The notes under the pieces: model-generated
Told to the model about the DNA's origin: nothing
Database searches by the model: none
Seen by the model: the letters and a program-made list of their open reading frames with translations, nothing else
Position numbers and translations under genes: made by a program
Shown here: piece after piece, positions 8,995 through 17,490 of the stretch
Numbering within the stretch: the first letter of the stretch is position 1
Layout: every line of letters starts with the position of its first letter
Source of the DNA: Streptomyces sp. NBC_01241
GTDB lineage: Bacteria; Actinomycetota; Actinomycetes; Streptomycetales; Streptomycetaceae
Reading direction: 5' to 3'
Assembly: GCF_041435435.1 (NCBI RefSeq)
Contig: NZ_CP108494.1
Span: forward strand, 7,908,501 to 7,972,500
Length of the DNA: 64,000 nt

Positions 8995-9762
8995 ATGCGC
9001 ATCGGACTCTTCGCCACCTGTCTGGGAGACACGCTCTTCCCCGAGGCGGTGAAATCGACCGCGGTCCTGCTCGCCCGACTGGGCCACGACGTGGTGTTCC
9101 CGCCCGGGCAGACCTGCTGCGGCCAGATGCACGTCAACACCGGATACCAGCGCGAACCCGTGCCCCTGGTGCGGAACTTCGCCGAGCAGTTCGGTGACGC
9201 GTCGATCGACGCCGTCGTCATGCCGTCCGGCTCGTGCGCGGGCTCGGTCCGGCATCAGCACGAGATCGTCGCCGAGCGGTACGGGGACGCGGCGCTGCGC
9301 GCGGGGGTCGCCACCGTCAAGGCCAAGACGTACGAGTTGTCGGAGCTCCTCGTCGACGTCCTGGACGTCACCGATGTCGGCGCGTACTTCCCGCACCGTG
9401 TGACGTACCACCCCACCTGCCACTCCCTGCGCATGCTCCGCGTCGGTGAGAAGCCACTGAAGCTGCTCCGCGCCGTCGAATCCATCGACCTCGTCGAGCT
9501 CCCCGAGGCCGACGCCTGCTGCGGATTCGGCGGCACCTTCGCCATCAAGAATGCCGAGACGTCGACGGCGATGCTCCAGGACAAGATGCGCAACATCGCC
9601 ACCACGGGAGCCGAGGTCTGCACCGCGGGCGACTCGTCCTGTCTGATGCACATCGGCGGCGGACTCTCCCGTATCTCTTCGGGCACCCGCACCCTGCACC
9701 TCGCGCAGATCCTCTCCTCCACCCGCACCTCGCCGTACGTCCCGACGGAGGCCGTCCGATGA
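8995..9762 (+). CDS. lutA: Lactate oxidation protein LutA (CCG-domain)
   Basis: 255 aa from the ATG at 8995, preceded by GGAGAG; an upstream in-frame ATG at 8971 is less well placed. Two cysteine-rich CCG repeats are visible: QTCCGQMH near residue 38 and ACCGFGGTF near 172, plus additional Cys residues in PSGSCAGS and YHPTCHS. This matches the LutA/YkgE subunit that, with LutB and LutC, oxidises L-lactate to pyruvate by iron-sulfur chemistry in the cytoplasm. It overlaps lutB by ATGA (9759-9762), which indicates translational coupling. Confidence 0.9.
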   Translation: MRIGLFATCLGDTLFPEAVKSTAVLLARLGHDVVFPPGQTCCGQMHVNTGYQREPVPLVRNFAEQFGDASIDAVVMPSGSCAGSVRHQHEIVAERYGDAALRAGVATVKAKTYELSELLVDVLDVTDVGAYFPHRVTYHPTCHSLRMLRVGEKPLKLLRAVESIDLVELPEADACCGFGGTFAIKNAETSTAMLQDKMRNIATTGAEVCTAGDSSCLMHIGGGLSRISSGTRTLHLAQILSSTRTSPYVPTEAVR

Positions 9763-11327
9763 GCAGCACCTTCCTCGGCATGCCCGCCACCCCGCCCCGT
9801 TCCCCGTACGGGACCGGCAATCTGCGCGGCGACCGGACGTTCCCCGCCGCCGCCCACGACGAACTCCGCAACGAACAACTGCGCCGCAATCTCGGCAGGG
9901 CGACCCACACGATCCGCGCCAAACGCCTGAACGTCACCGGCGAACTGCCCGACTGGGAGCAGCTGCGCGACGCAGGTTCGGCCATCAAGACCGACACCAT
10001 GAACCGGCTCCCCGAACTCCTGGAACAACTGGAGCGGAAAGTCACCGAGCACGGCGGCACCGTCCACTGGGCGCGCGACGGAGTCGAGGCCAACGAGATC
10101 GTCACGCGGCTCGTCAAGGCGACGGGCAGCACCGACGTCATCAAGGTCAAGTCGATGGCCACCCAGGAGATCGGCCTCAACGAGCATCTCGAATCGGCCG
10201 GCATCACCCCGTACGAGACGGACCTCGCCGAACTGATCGTGCAGCTCGCGCACGACAAGCCGTCGCACATCCTGGTCCCTGCGATCCACCGCAACCGCGA
10301 CGAGATCCGGCAGATCTTCCTCAAGGAGATCCCGGGCGTCGACCCGGGCCTCGACAACGTCCCCGCGCATCTCGCCGCCGCGGCCCGCACCTATCTGCGC
10401 GAGAAGTTCATGACGACCAAGGTGGCGGTCTCCGGCGCCAACTTCGGCATCGCCGAGACCGGCACCCTCTGTGTCGTCGAGTCGGAGGGCAACGGGCGCA
10501 TGTGCCTGACCCTGCCCGACACCCTGATCACCGTCATGGGTATCGAGAAGGTGCTGCCGCACCATCAGGACCTCGAAGTCTTCCTGCAGTTGCTGCCGCG
10601 CTCCTCCACCGGCGAACGGATGAACCCGTACACCTCGATGTGGACCGGGGTGACACCCGGCGACGGACCACAGGACTTCCACCTGGTCCTGCTCGACAAC
10701 GGGCGCACCGCGGCGCTCGCCGACCGGATCGGGCGCGAGGCCCTCAACTGCATCCGCTGCTCGGCCTGCCTCAACGTCTGTCCGGTGTACGAACGGGCGG
10801 GCGGCCATGCGTACGGATCGACGTACCCCGGACCGATCGGTGCGGTCCTCACCCCGCAGCTCGCCGGGATGCACGCGGCCAAGGACGATCCCAACAGCTC
10901 GCTGCCGTACGCCTCCAGCCTCTGCGGCGCCTGCTTCGACGCCTGCCCGGTCAAGATCGACATTCCGTCGCTGCTGGTCGAGCTGCGCCACCAGCACACC
11001 GAGCAGTCCGGCACGACGGCGGAGAAACTGGTGATGAAGGCGGCGGCCGGAGTGATGAAGCGACCGAAGCTGTTCACGGCCGCACAGAAGGGGGCGGCGA
11101 TCGGCCGCGTCATCGCCGGGCGGGACGGGAAGATCTCGCATCTGCCACCGCCGTTCAACGGCTGGAGCGACAGCCGCGACACAGCCGCCCCGCCGAAGCA
11201 GTCCTTCCGCTCCTGGCTGGCGTCGGCCGAGGGCGCCGCGACGATGCGCGCCGCCGCCGACGAGCACAAGAAGAACGCCGCCGACGAGCACGAGAAGAGC
11301 AAGAAGAACGAGAAGGAGGGGAAGTGA
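9759..11327 (+). CDS. lutB: Lactate oxidation iron-sulfur protein LutB
   Basis: 522 aa. The N-terminal two-thirds is the LUD domain (about residues 60-300). Two ferredoxin-type 4Fe-4S motifs follow: CIRCSACLNVCPVYE near residue 332 and CGACFDACPVKID near 388. The C-terminus ends in a Lys/Glu-rich tail (KKNAADEHEKSKKNEKEGK), about 20 residues of low complexity. It is the electron-transferring subunit of the LutABC lactate oxidation complex. It overlaps both lutA (ATGA) and lutC (GTGA), so the three proteins should be made in equal amounts. Confidence 0.92.
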   Translation: MSSTFLGMPATPPRSPYGTGNLRGDRTFPAAAHDELRNEQLRRNLGRATHTIRAKRLNVTGELPDWEQLRDAGSAIKTDTMNRLPELLEQLERKVTEHGGTVHWARDGVEANEIVTRLVKATGSTDVIKVKSMATQEIGLNEHLESAGITPYETDLAELIVQLAHDKPSHILVPAIHRNRDEIRQIFLKEIPGVDPGLDNVPAHLAAAARTYLREKFMTTKVAVSGANFGIAETGTLCVVESEGNGRMCLTLPDTLITVMGIEKVLPHHQDLEVFLQLLPRSSTGERMNPYTSMWTGVTPGDGPQDFHLVLLDNGRTAALADRIGREALNCIRCSACLNVCPVYERAGGHAYGSTYPGPIGAVLTPQLAGMHAAKDDPNSSLPYASSLCGACFDACPVKIDIPSLLVELRHQHTEQSGTTAEKLVMKAAAGVMKRPKLFTAAQKGAAIGRVIAGRDGKISHLPPPFNGWSDSRDTAAPPKQSFRSWLASAEGAATMRAAADEHKKNAADEHEKSKKNEKEGK

Positions 11328-11956
11328 CGACCGCTCGCGACACGGTACTGGGCAGGATCAAGGACGCCCTGGCCCTCGCCCCCACCCCGGACACCACCGT
11401 CCCGCGCACCTACCGCACCGGCCGTACCCTCCCCGACGACGAACGACTGGCCCTCTTCACCGACCGGCTCGTCGACTACAAGGCACACGTCCACACCTGC
11501 ACCGCCGACCGCACGGCCGCGACCGTCGCCGAAGTGCTGCGGGAGCGCGGCGCCCGGCGGATCGGAGTGCCGGCCGGACTCGACCCGGCGTGGCTCGGCG
11601 TCTACGACGGTGAGGTCCAGCAGGACTCCGACACCATCCCGGCGCCCCGGCTCGACGCTTTGGACGGGGTCGTCACCGCCTCGGCCGTCAGCTGCGCCGA
11701 GACCGGGACGATCTTCCTGGACGGCTCGCCCGACCAGGGGCGGCGGGCGCTGTCCCTCGTCCCCGATCTGCATGTGTGCGTCGTCGACCTGTCGAGCGTC
11801 GAGGTCGGGGTACCGGAGGCGGTGGCCCGGCTCGTTCCGGAGCGTCCTACGACGTTGATCAGCGGCCCCTCGGCCACGTCCGACATCGAGTTGGAACGAG
11901 TGGAGGGTGTGCACGGTCCGCGCACTCTGGTGGTGGTGATCCGGACCGACGCGTAG
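11324..11956 (+). CDS. lutC: Lactate utilisation protein LutC
   Basis: 210 aa from the GTG at 11324, which overlaps the lutB stop as GTGA and is preceded by AAGGAGGGGAA. LUD-domain fold; the conserved C-terminal part reads TASAVSCAETGTIFLDGS, then VPDLHVCVV and ISGPSATSDIE, as in LutC/YkgG proteins. It is the third component of the lactate oxidation complex. Last gene of the operon; a bidirectional terminator follows at 11966. Confidence 0.92.
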   Translation: MTTARDTVLGRIKDALALAPTPDTTVPRTYRTGRTLPDDERLALFTDRLVDYKAHVHTCTADRTAATVAEVLRERGARRIGVPAGLDPAWLGVYDGEVQQDSDTIPAPRLDALDGVVTASAVSCAETGTIFLDGSPDQGRRALSLVPDLHVCVVDLSSVEVGVPEAVARLVPERPTTLISGPSATSDIELERVEGVHGPRTLVVVIRTDA

Positions 11957-11965
11957 GGGCGGGGC

Positions 11966-11997
11966 GGGGTCGCGCGACCTCCCGGCCGCGCGACCCC
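11966..11997. terminator. Bidirectional terminator between lutC and DUF2264 gene
   Basis: Perfect 11-bp stem GGGGTCGCGCG / CGCGCGACCCC with a 10-nt loop between two convergent genes. It can serve both strands. Confidence 0.8.
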
Positions 11998-12002
11998 GGT
12001 GC

Positions 12003-13907
12003 TCAGCCGTGCGTGACCGTCACCGTCGGCGCGAAGCCGATACGTGTCGTCGCCGCGTCCTGCGCCCAGCGGACGTCCACCGAGTTCCCGTCCACCTGAA
12101 CCCCACTCACCACCGCGTCCAGCGGCGGTGCGGCGGGCTCCGCGGTCAGCGAGGCGAGCGCCACCAGCACCACCGTGCCCTCCGCGGCCGTGGACAGCCG
12201 GGGCACCACCGCCCAGCGCGTGTACGCCGTACCCTGCGGGGCCCGTACCGCATCCCGCGTCTCCCAGCCGTGCAGGCCGTGCAGCTCGGACGTCACGGTG
12301 CCGTCCGGGCCGGTCGCCCAGCCCGTCTGCTCCACCCGGGCCCCGGCCGGCGCGCCGACCACCCGGTGCACCCGCAGCTCGTAACGGCCACGCACCACGG
12401 TGACGCTCTCCACCCGCATCCCCGGCACCATCGGTGCACCGGACGTGAACACCGGGCGGTGCCAGGACGCGGCCCACCCCCACCCGTCGCCGCCACCCGC
12501 GCCCAGCGCGCGGACCACTCGGCGTCCGCTGCGCACCCCGGCGACGACCACCGCCAGATGGTTGTCCGCCGTGTTCGCGCTCGACGTCGGGCCGGTCACG
12601 GTGGAGTACGACTGACGGCTGTACAGCGGATCGTCCGTCACCCCCGACTCGCCCTCGTGCGGGCGCACGTGATCGCTGCCGTGGTTGTGCAGCCGTACGA
12701 TCCCGTCCGCCCGGGTGGACTGGACGAGCAGACCGGGCGCGGGCAGCGCGAGCACCCGGTCGGGACCCTCGCTGGGCGCGTGCTCCTCGGCCGCCGTCCA
12801 CAGCGGATGGCCCTCGGGGGCGAGCAGCGAGACGAAGGCCTTGGACGCCCAGTACGGCGAGGCGGGGGCCGAGTAGTTCTGCAGCGTCGCCTCGTGCGGA
12901 CCGTGCCAGCCCAGGTTCAGCAGCCCGTCCGTACCCGTCGCCCCACGGTCCAGGAAGTAGCGCAGCGACCCGTTGATCACCCGACGCGAGGCGCCCGGCG
13001 TGAGCGGGGTGTGCCCGGTGACGGCGCCGAGCGCGACCGACGAGGCGGCCGCGAAGCGGTACGTGAGCGAGCGCCCGAAGTGGATCGGTGCACCGTCGCC
13101 GCCGAACAGCAGCGAGAAGCCCTCCAGGTGCTCGCGCAGCCGGCCGCCGTAGTGCGCGGACAGCTCGGCGTCGCCCGACAGATGCGCGTCCAGGACGGGA
13201 TAGAGGTGCAGCGCCCAGCCGTTGTAGTGGTCGAAGGCCCGGCCGTCGCCGTCCGCGTACCAGCCGTCCCCGCGGTACCAGCCCTCCAGCAGGTCGAGGG
13301 CACGCTCCTTCGCGCGTGCCGTCTCCGCGTCGCCGCGGCCCACGGATTCGAGGAACGCGGCCACGGAGTAGGGGAACAGGTACCAGTTGTTGGGGGAGGG
13401 GATGTGCCGCAGCGCGTCGCGCAGCCACTCCTCGGTGCGGTCCCGCACACCGGACTCCAGGCGGTCCCAGAGCCACGGCCGGGTGAGCCGCAGTCCGATG
13501 GCGACCGACGCGGACTCGACCATCGGCTGGCCGAAGACGGAGTGGTCGCGGATCAGCGGCCATGATTCGGCATCGTCCCGGCCGGGCGTACGGGTGCCGG
13601 CCGTGAGGCCGTCGGCGTACCGGTCGAGCCAGCCGTGCGGGTCCTCGCCGTCCGCGCCCGCCACCCGGAAGGCGGCGGCGAGGAAGGTGCGCGCGTACCC
13701 CTCCAGACCGTCGGAGCGCACCCCGGACGCGGACGGCCTGCCCGGCAGGTCCAGCAGCGCACCGCCCGGAGTGGCCCACTTCCAGGCGGCCTTGAGCAGC
13801 CCGTCGGCCGCGGCCTCCCAGTGCGCCCGGGTGTAGCCGGTTTGCGGGCTCAACACCCGGTCTTCGGCGGGGAGTTCGAGGGATGAGGTCGGGTGGGGTG
13901 CGGTCAT
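12003..13907 (-). CDS. DUF2264 domain protein
   Basis: 634 aa, normal for the family. The N-terminal half (about residues 20-370) is the DUF2264 domain with an alpha/alpha toroid look, including NNWYLFPYSVAAFLE, GDGWYADGDGRAFDHYNGWA and LSYRFAA-like segments. The second half (about 400-630) is beta rich. The two-part layout resembles polysaccharide lyase or heparinase-type enzymes, so a role in sugar-polymer breakdown is a reasonable inference, not proven. Its ATG overlaps (ATGA) the stop of a broken dehydrogenase fragment, and a DeoR/LacI regulator lies upstream. It is therefore the surviving last gene of a sugar-use operon that has suffered a deletion. Confidence 0.75.
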   Translation of the reverse strand: MTAPHPTSSLELPAEDRVLSPQTGYTRAHWEAAADGLLKAAWKWATPGGALLDLPGRPSASGVRSDGLEGYARTFLAAAFRVAGADGEDPHGWLDRYADGLTAGTRTPGRDDAESWPLIRDHSVFGQPMVESASVAIGLRLTRPWLWDRLESGVRDRTEEWLRDALRHIPSPNNWYLFPYSVAAFLESVGRGDAETARAKERALDLLEGWYRGDGWYADGDGRAFDHYNGWALHLYPVLDAHLSGDAELSAHYGGRLREHLEGFSLLFGGDGAPIHFGRSLTYRFAAASSVALGAVTGHTPLTPGASRRVINGSLRYFLDRGATGTDGLLNLGWHGPHEATLQNYSAPASPYWASKAFVSLLAPEGHPLWTAAEEHAPSEGPDRVLALPAPGLLVQSTRADGIVRLHNHGSDHVRPHEGESGVTDDPLYSRQSYSTVTGPTSSANTADNHLAVVVAGVRSGRRVVRALGAGGGDGWGWAASWHRPVFTSGAPMVPGMRVESVTVVRGRYELRVHRVVGAPAGARVEQTGWATGPDGTVTSELHGLHGWETRDAVRAPQGTAYTRWAVVPRLSTAAEGTVVLVALASLTAEPAAPPLDAVVSGVQVDGNSVDVRWAQDAATTRIGFAPTVTVTHG

Positions 13908-14116
13908 GCGAGGAATGCCGGCCTTTCGCGTCGTACGGGATGGGCGAATCCGTCACCCGCGGCCCAGCGGCCGGTCTCGCCGACCGCCAGATCGACCAGC
14001 CGCCGCCGTTCGTTGCCCTGGGAGCCTGCGAGGTGCGGGGTGATCAATGCGTTGTCGCACTCCCGGAGCGGGCGTGCGGCGGGCAGTGTGCCGGGTTCCG
14101 TGACGTCGAGGATCGC
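13904..14116 (-). pseudogene. C-terminal remnant of D-2-hydroxyacid dehydrogenase
   Basis: In this frame the 70 codons before the stop read AILDVTEPGTLP, later NALITPHLAGSQGNE and then an Arg/Leu-rich helix. This is the typical end of a D-isomer-specific 2-hydroxyacid dehydrogenase (catalytic His in TPHLAGS). No start codon or N-terminal catalytic part exists: upstream the sequence switches abruptly to the signal peptide of another gene. The stop overlaps the ATG of the DUF2264 gene, so the two were once coupled. Confidence 0.75.
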
Positions 14117-14214
14117 CCGGATCCGGTGCTGCCGTCGCAGGCGCCGAGCGCGCCGGTCAGAGGCAGGGCGGCGATCGTGGCGAGCACGGAACGACGGCTC
14201 CGGCGACCGGGCAT
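14044..14214 (-). pseudogene. Signal-peptide remnant of a sugar-binding lipoprotein
   Basis: ATG at 14214 with GGGAGG 6 nt upstream. The first 33 codons encode a twin-Arg/Sec-like lipoprotein signal (MPGRRSRRSVLATIAALP, then a GALGAC lipobox and Gly/Ser-rich start), as in ABC-transporter solute-binding proteins. After about codon 33 the frame enters out-of-frame dehydrogenase sequence and stops at 14044. The mature binding protein and any permease genes are missing. Could give a short secreted peptide at most. Confidence 0.7.
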
Positions 14215-14303
14215 GTGTGCCTCCCGCGGCTCCTGAATCGGGTCACGGGGAATCATGATCGACTGATCGGTTCTGGTCAATAGATCGCTTAGAGGAAAAT
14301 CAA

Positions 14304-14317
14304 AGCGGTCAAACGCT
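14304..14317. promoter_or_regulatory. LacI/DeoR-type operator, downstream copy
   Basis: AGCGGTCAAACGCT: AGCG and CGCT arms around six bases, at the end of the regulator gene and 90 nt before the truncated lipoprotein ATG. It is similar to the site upstream of the regulator (15519-15530). It is likely the operator of the former sugar-uptake operon. Confidence 0.6.
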
Positions 14318-15483
14318 CACTCGGTGGCAGGGGTCGCCCCCTGTGCCGATCCGCGCACCTCAAGCGTGGGCAGCAGCTCCGTCCGGCGCACCGGGCCGCT
14401 CGCTCCGGCGGCCCCGGAAAGCCGGTGGAGCAGCAGCTCGGCGGCGGCCCGGCCGATCTCCGCCTTCGGCGGCGCCACGGCCGTCAGCGGTGTGCTGCCG
14501 AGGGCCGCGACCACGTCGTCGTACGCCACCACCGAGCAGTCCCGCGGCACGTCGACACCGTTCTCCGCCAGCCGCTGCACCAGCATCAGCGCGTCCACGT
14601 CTCCGTGCAGCACGGCCGCCGTCGCGCCCCTCTCCCGCAGGACAGCGGCGAGATCGAGTGCGGTGCGGGCGTCGGACGCGGGGAAGGCCGGGCCGGCGGC
14701 TCCCGCGGCCGGCGCGTCGGGAGCGGGGCCGGGAACCGCGTCCGGGGAGCTCAGCACGACCGTCCAGTCCTCCACCTCGGGACGGGCCGCGGCGATCTCG
14801 GCGAACGCCGTCCGGATGCTGCGCGCCGTCGGACTGTCGTCGCGGGCGGCCAGCACGATGCGCCGGTGCCCCAGCGACACCAGATGCTCCACGGCCAGAT
14901 GCGTCCCGTACCAGTGATCGGAACAGACGGAATCCAGGGCGTGCAGCGCGCTGCCCGGCCGGGGGCGTCGTTCCATCAGTACGGTCGGCACCCCCAGGCC
15001 CGCCAGCCAGCCGTAATCCAGCTCCTCCGAGCGCGCGTTGCGCCAGCGGGGTGCGATCAGCAGCCCGCGCGCCCCATCCGCCAGGGCCCGCTCCACCAGC
15101 GCACGTTCCGCGCCGGCCGACTGGTGCGCGATGTGCAGCGCGATCCGTATCCCGGACTCCTCCAGGACGGTCCGGGCACCGTGCAGCGTCTCGTGCAGGT
15201 ACGTGTGGCGGTCCGGGACGACCAGGGCGACCGCCCCGCCCCTCCCGGCGGGTTCGTCGCCCCGCGGCGCCGGGACGACGGTGGCCGGCCGCGCCTCCCT
15301 CCATGGCCGGGCCACCCCGTGCCCGCGCCGCAGCCGTCCGACCCGGGCCAGTTCCTCGACGTCCCGCCGGACCGTGACCACCGAGACGTCCAGCTCGGCC
15401 GCGAGCGCACTGACCTTGACGGCGCCGCGCGACTCCACCACCGCCAGGATTCGCTGTCGCCTGATCTCGACCGGCTCCCGCAT
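14317..15483 (-). CDS. DeoR-HTH / LacI-like sensor transcription regulator
   Basis: 388 aa. The N-terminus is a DeoR/GlpR-type winged HTH (residues 5-60: IRRQRILAVVESRGAVKVSA, then VSVVTVRRDVEEL). It is joined to a periplasmic-binding-protein-like sugar sensor of LacI type (about 85-380), with YLHETLHGARTVLEESGIR and RALVERALADGARGLLIAP segments. A Pro/Ala-rich insertion lies at about 255-275. Such DeoR/LacI hybrids regulate sugar-uptake operons in Streptomyces. The operon it faced on the same strand is largely deleted, so the protein may now control only DUF2264 and itself. Operator-like palindromes flank it on both sides. Confidence 0.8.
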   Translation of the reverse strand: MREPVEIRRQRILAVVESRGAVKVSALAAELDVSVVTVRRDVEELARVGRLRRGHGVARPWREARPATVVPAPRGDEPAGRGGAVALVVPDRHTYLHETLHGARTVLEESGIRIALHIAHQSAGAERALVERALADGARGLLIAPRWRNARSEELDYGWLAGLGVPTVLMERRPRPGSALHALDSVCSDHWYGTHLAVEHLVSLGHRRIVLAARDDSPTARSIRTAFAEIAAARPEVEDWTVVLSSPDAVPGPAPDAPAAGAAGPAFPASDARTALDLAAVLRERGATAAVLHGDVDALMLVQRLAENGVDVPRDCSVVAYDDVVAALGSTPLTAVAPPKAEIGRAAAELLLHRLSGAAGASGPVRRTELLPTLEVRGSAQGATPATE

Positions 15484-15518
15484 CGCTGTGGCCCCCTCGC
15501 CGTACCGCCGCGTGTTGT

Positions 15519-15530
15519 GCGTTTGAACGC
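15519..15530. promoter_or_regulatory. Operator upstream of the DeoR/LacI regulator
   Basis: GCGTTTGAACGC: GCGTT and AACGC arms around two bases, 36 nt upstream of the regulator start. It shares the GCGTTTGA half with the minus-strand reading of 14304-14317. Autoregulation is likely. Confidence 0.6.
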
Positions 15531-15531
15531 T

Positions 15532-15828
15532 TCCTGTGAGCGCTTGGGCCGCAGCATAGCGATCACCGCTCCGCTCGCCGTCTTCCTCGTTCCCGGCGCC
15601 TGGCTGGGATTCGGCTTTCCGGCGCTGCTCGCGTACCAGTTCCTCTTCGGCCTTTCGGTCACGATCCGGTCCGTCTCCATGCCCTTCGCCTTGCCCTCAC
15701 CAGTTCGCCGAGGGAGTCCCGCTCCGCGGAGCAGCTTCCCGGGATCTTCGAGGGTCACGGGGCGCGCGTAACCGAGCCTGCTGTGGAATCCGATGCTTGC
15801 AATGCCGCCTGTATGGTCAAGACTTCAG
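15532..15828. other. Gene-poor stretch with possible membrane-protein fragment
   Basis: Around 15560-15690 the plus strand reads as a hydrophobic fragment (APLAVFLVPGAWLGFGFPAL) that resembles one or two helices of a transporter. There is no start and no continuation, so it is probably gene debris. The left end of the IS element begins at 15829. Confidence 0.35.
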
Positions 15829-15855
15829 GCGCCTCGACTTTCGCTGTTCTGACCA
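15829..15855 (+). repeat. Left terminal inverted repeat of IS701-like element
   Basis: Matches the reverse complement of 17316-17344 apart from a 2-nt gap and two mismatches. It marks the outer limit of the element. Confidence 0.8.
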
Positions 15856-15967
15856 ACTGTCAGGTAGGTAGCTCGCGCGGGTGACCTGTGGCCGTTGTTC
15901 CGCCTTGGGAGTGGACAGCAAGGAAGCATCGGCGGTGCTTGTGTCGCCTGCTGTGAGGGACCCGCCG

Positions 15968-17293
15968 ATGCTTCCGGATCCGACCGTACCCGCATCTCTG
16001 CTCGCCGTGTTGGGTGCTTTGCGCGGCAGTTTCACCTCGCCGACCTTCTCCACGTTCGCCGCGCTGGTCACCGGGCTGATCGCGAACACCGGCCGGGGCA
16101 CGGTCACCGGGATGCTGTTGGGCGCGAACTTGACGCATCACTGGTCCCACGACCGGGCGCACTCCTTCTTCGCTCGCGCCCGCTGGGACCCGCAGACGCT
16201 TGGCGCGTCGCTGTCCCACCTCGTGGTGCGCTCGCTGGTGCCCGACGGCGCCGTCTTGACGGTGGCGGTGGACGACACGCTGTTCAAACGGCGCGGGAAG
16301 AAGGTCTTCGGCGCCGCCTGGCAGCACGACGGCTCCGCCGCCGGCCGCGACGGAATCGGCTACGGCACCTGCTTCGTCGTGATCGGCCTGATCGTGGACC
16401 TGCCGTTCCTGTCCCGGCCGGTGTGCCTGCCGGTGGCCGCCCGGCTGCACCGCCCGAAGGGCGAGAAGACCAAGGTCGAGTTGGCCGCGGCGATGATCCG
16501 GTTCCTGGCCGCCTGTCACTGGGGTCGGCGTATCGATGTGGTCGCCGACGCTGCCTACCACGGCCGTGCGCTGCGTGACCTGCCGGTATCCGTCACCTTC
16601 ACCACCCGGGTGCCGTCCAACGCCGTGCTCTACGCTCTCGCCCCGCCGCCGACCGGGCGGCGTGGGCGGCCCCGCCTGAAGGGCGACCGGCTCGGCACGC
16701 CGGCCGAGCTGGCCGCCACGCTGGTGTTCACCCCGCAGGCGGTGACCCGCTACGGCCGCACCGAAACCGTGTTCGCCACCGAGACCACCTGCCTGTGGTA
16801 CGGCTCCTTCCACACCCAGCCGGTGAAGGTGGTACTGCTGCGTGAGGACACCACCGATACCGGCTACGACCTGGCGCTGATATCCACCGATCTGACCGCG
16901 TCGGCCGGGCAGTTGGTGGCCCGCTATGCCGCGCGGTGGTCGATCGAGGTGACCTTCGGCGAAGCCCGCAGCGTCCTCGGCGTCGGGCAGGCCCACCACC
17001 GGACCCGGCACGCAGTCCAGCGAGGGGTGCCGTTCGGCCTGTACTGCTACACGATCACCGTCATCTGGTACGCGCTGCACGGTCACCACCCCGCCGATGC
17101 CGCCGAACGCCGCGAGCGAGCCCCGTGGTACACCACCAAGACCACCCCGGCATTCGCCGACATGACCGCCAAGCTCCGCCGCACCATCATCGCGGCCCGA
17201 TTTACGCCCACCACCCCAGGTCGGCCCACGGATGCAGAAATCCGGGAGGTCCAGCACGCCTGGGCCGCCGCCGACGGTGACCAGGCAGCCTGA
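15968..17293 (+). CDS. IS701-family DDE transposase
   Basis: 441 aa from the ATG at 15968 (GAGGGA 8 nt upstream); the frame stays open to 15881. The DDE_5/IS701 layout is visible. The first catalytic Asp is in VAVDDTLFKRRGKKV near residue 100, the second in VVADAAYHGRAL near 195. The third acidic residue is in the conserved RWSIEVTFGEARSVLGVG block near 325, where the Glu of IEVTF/FGEA is expected. It cuts and moves the surrounding element. Length and motifs are intact. Confidence 0.9.
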   Translation: MLPDPTVPASLLAVLGALRGSFTSPTFSTFAALVTGLIANTGRGTVTGMLLGANLTHHWSHDRAHSFFARARWDPQTLGASLSHLVVRSLVPDGAVLTVAVDDTLFKRRGKKVFGAAWQHDGSAAGRDGIGYGTCFVVIGLIVDLPFLSRPVCLPVAARLHRPKGEKTKVELAAAMIRFLAACHWGRRIDVVADAAYHGRALRDLPVSVTFTTRVPSNAVLYALAPPPTGRRGRPRLKGDRLGTPAELAATLVFTPQAVTRYGRTETVFATETTCLWYGSFHTQPVKVVLLREDTTDTGYDLALISTDLTASAGQLVARYAARWSIEVTFGEARSVLGVGQAHHRTRHAVQRGVPFGLYCYTITVIWYALHGHHPADAAERRERAPWYTTKTTPAFADMTAKLRRTIIAARFTPTTPGRPTDAEIREVQHAWAAADGDQAA

Positions 17294-17315
17294 CCCCGGA
17301 ACAGGCACTGACGAC

Positions 17316-17344
17316 TGGTCAGGACAGCGAAACTCGAGAGGCGC
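17316..17344 (-). repeat. Right terminal inverted repeat of IS701-like element
   Basis: Pairs with 15829-15855. It lies 22 nt after the transposase stop codon. Confidence 0.8.
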
Positions 17345-17490
17345 ACAACTGGGCATTAAATATAAGGCACTTGAAGGTGATTCGATCTGTTGTCATGCCA
17401 ATTCATCCGATGATTTGGTGAAATGGTGGCTACCTGGAGGCGGGCGCGACGCAGGCTTGGTAACACGTGGGTCTACCATCTGTTCCTGGC

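Larger units (their letters stand above)
15829..17344 (+). mobile_element. IS701-like insertion sequence
   Basis: One transposase gene bounded by imperfect terminal inverted repeats of 27 and 29 nt (15829-15855 and 17316-17344). The repeats share GCGCCTC at the tip and TTTCGCTGT(T/C)CTGACCA inside, with a 2-nt gap and two mismatches. I see no convincing target duplication in the flanking bases. The transposase is full length, so the copy may still be active. Confidence 0.85.
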
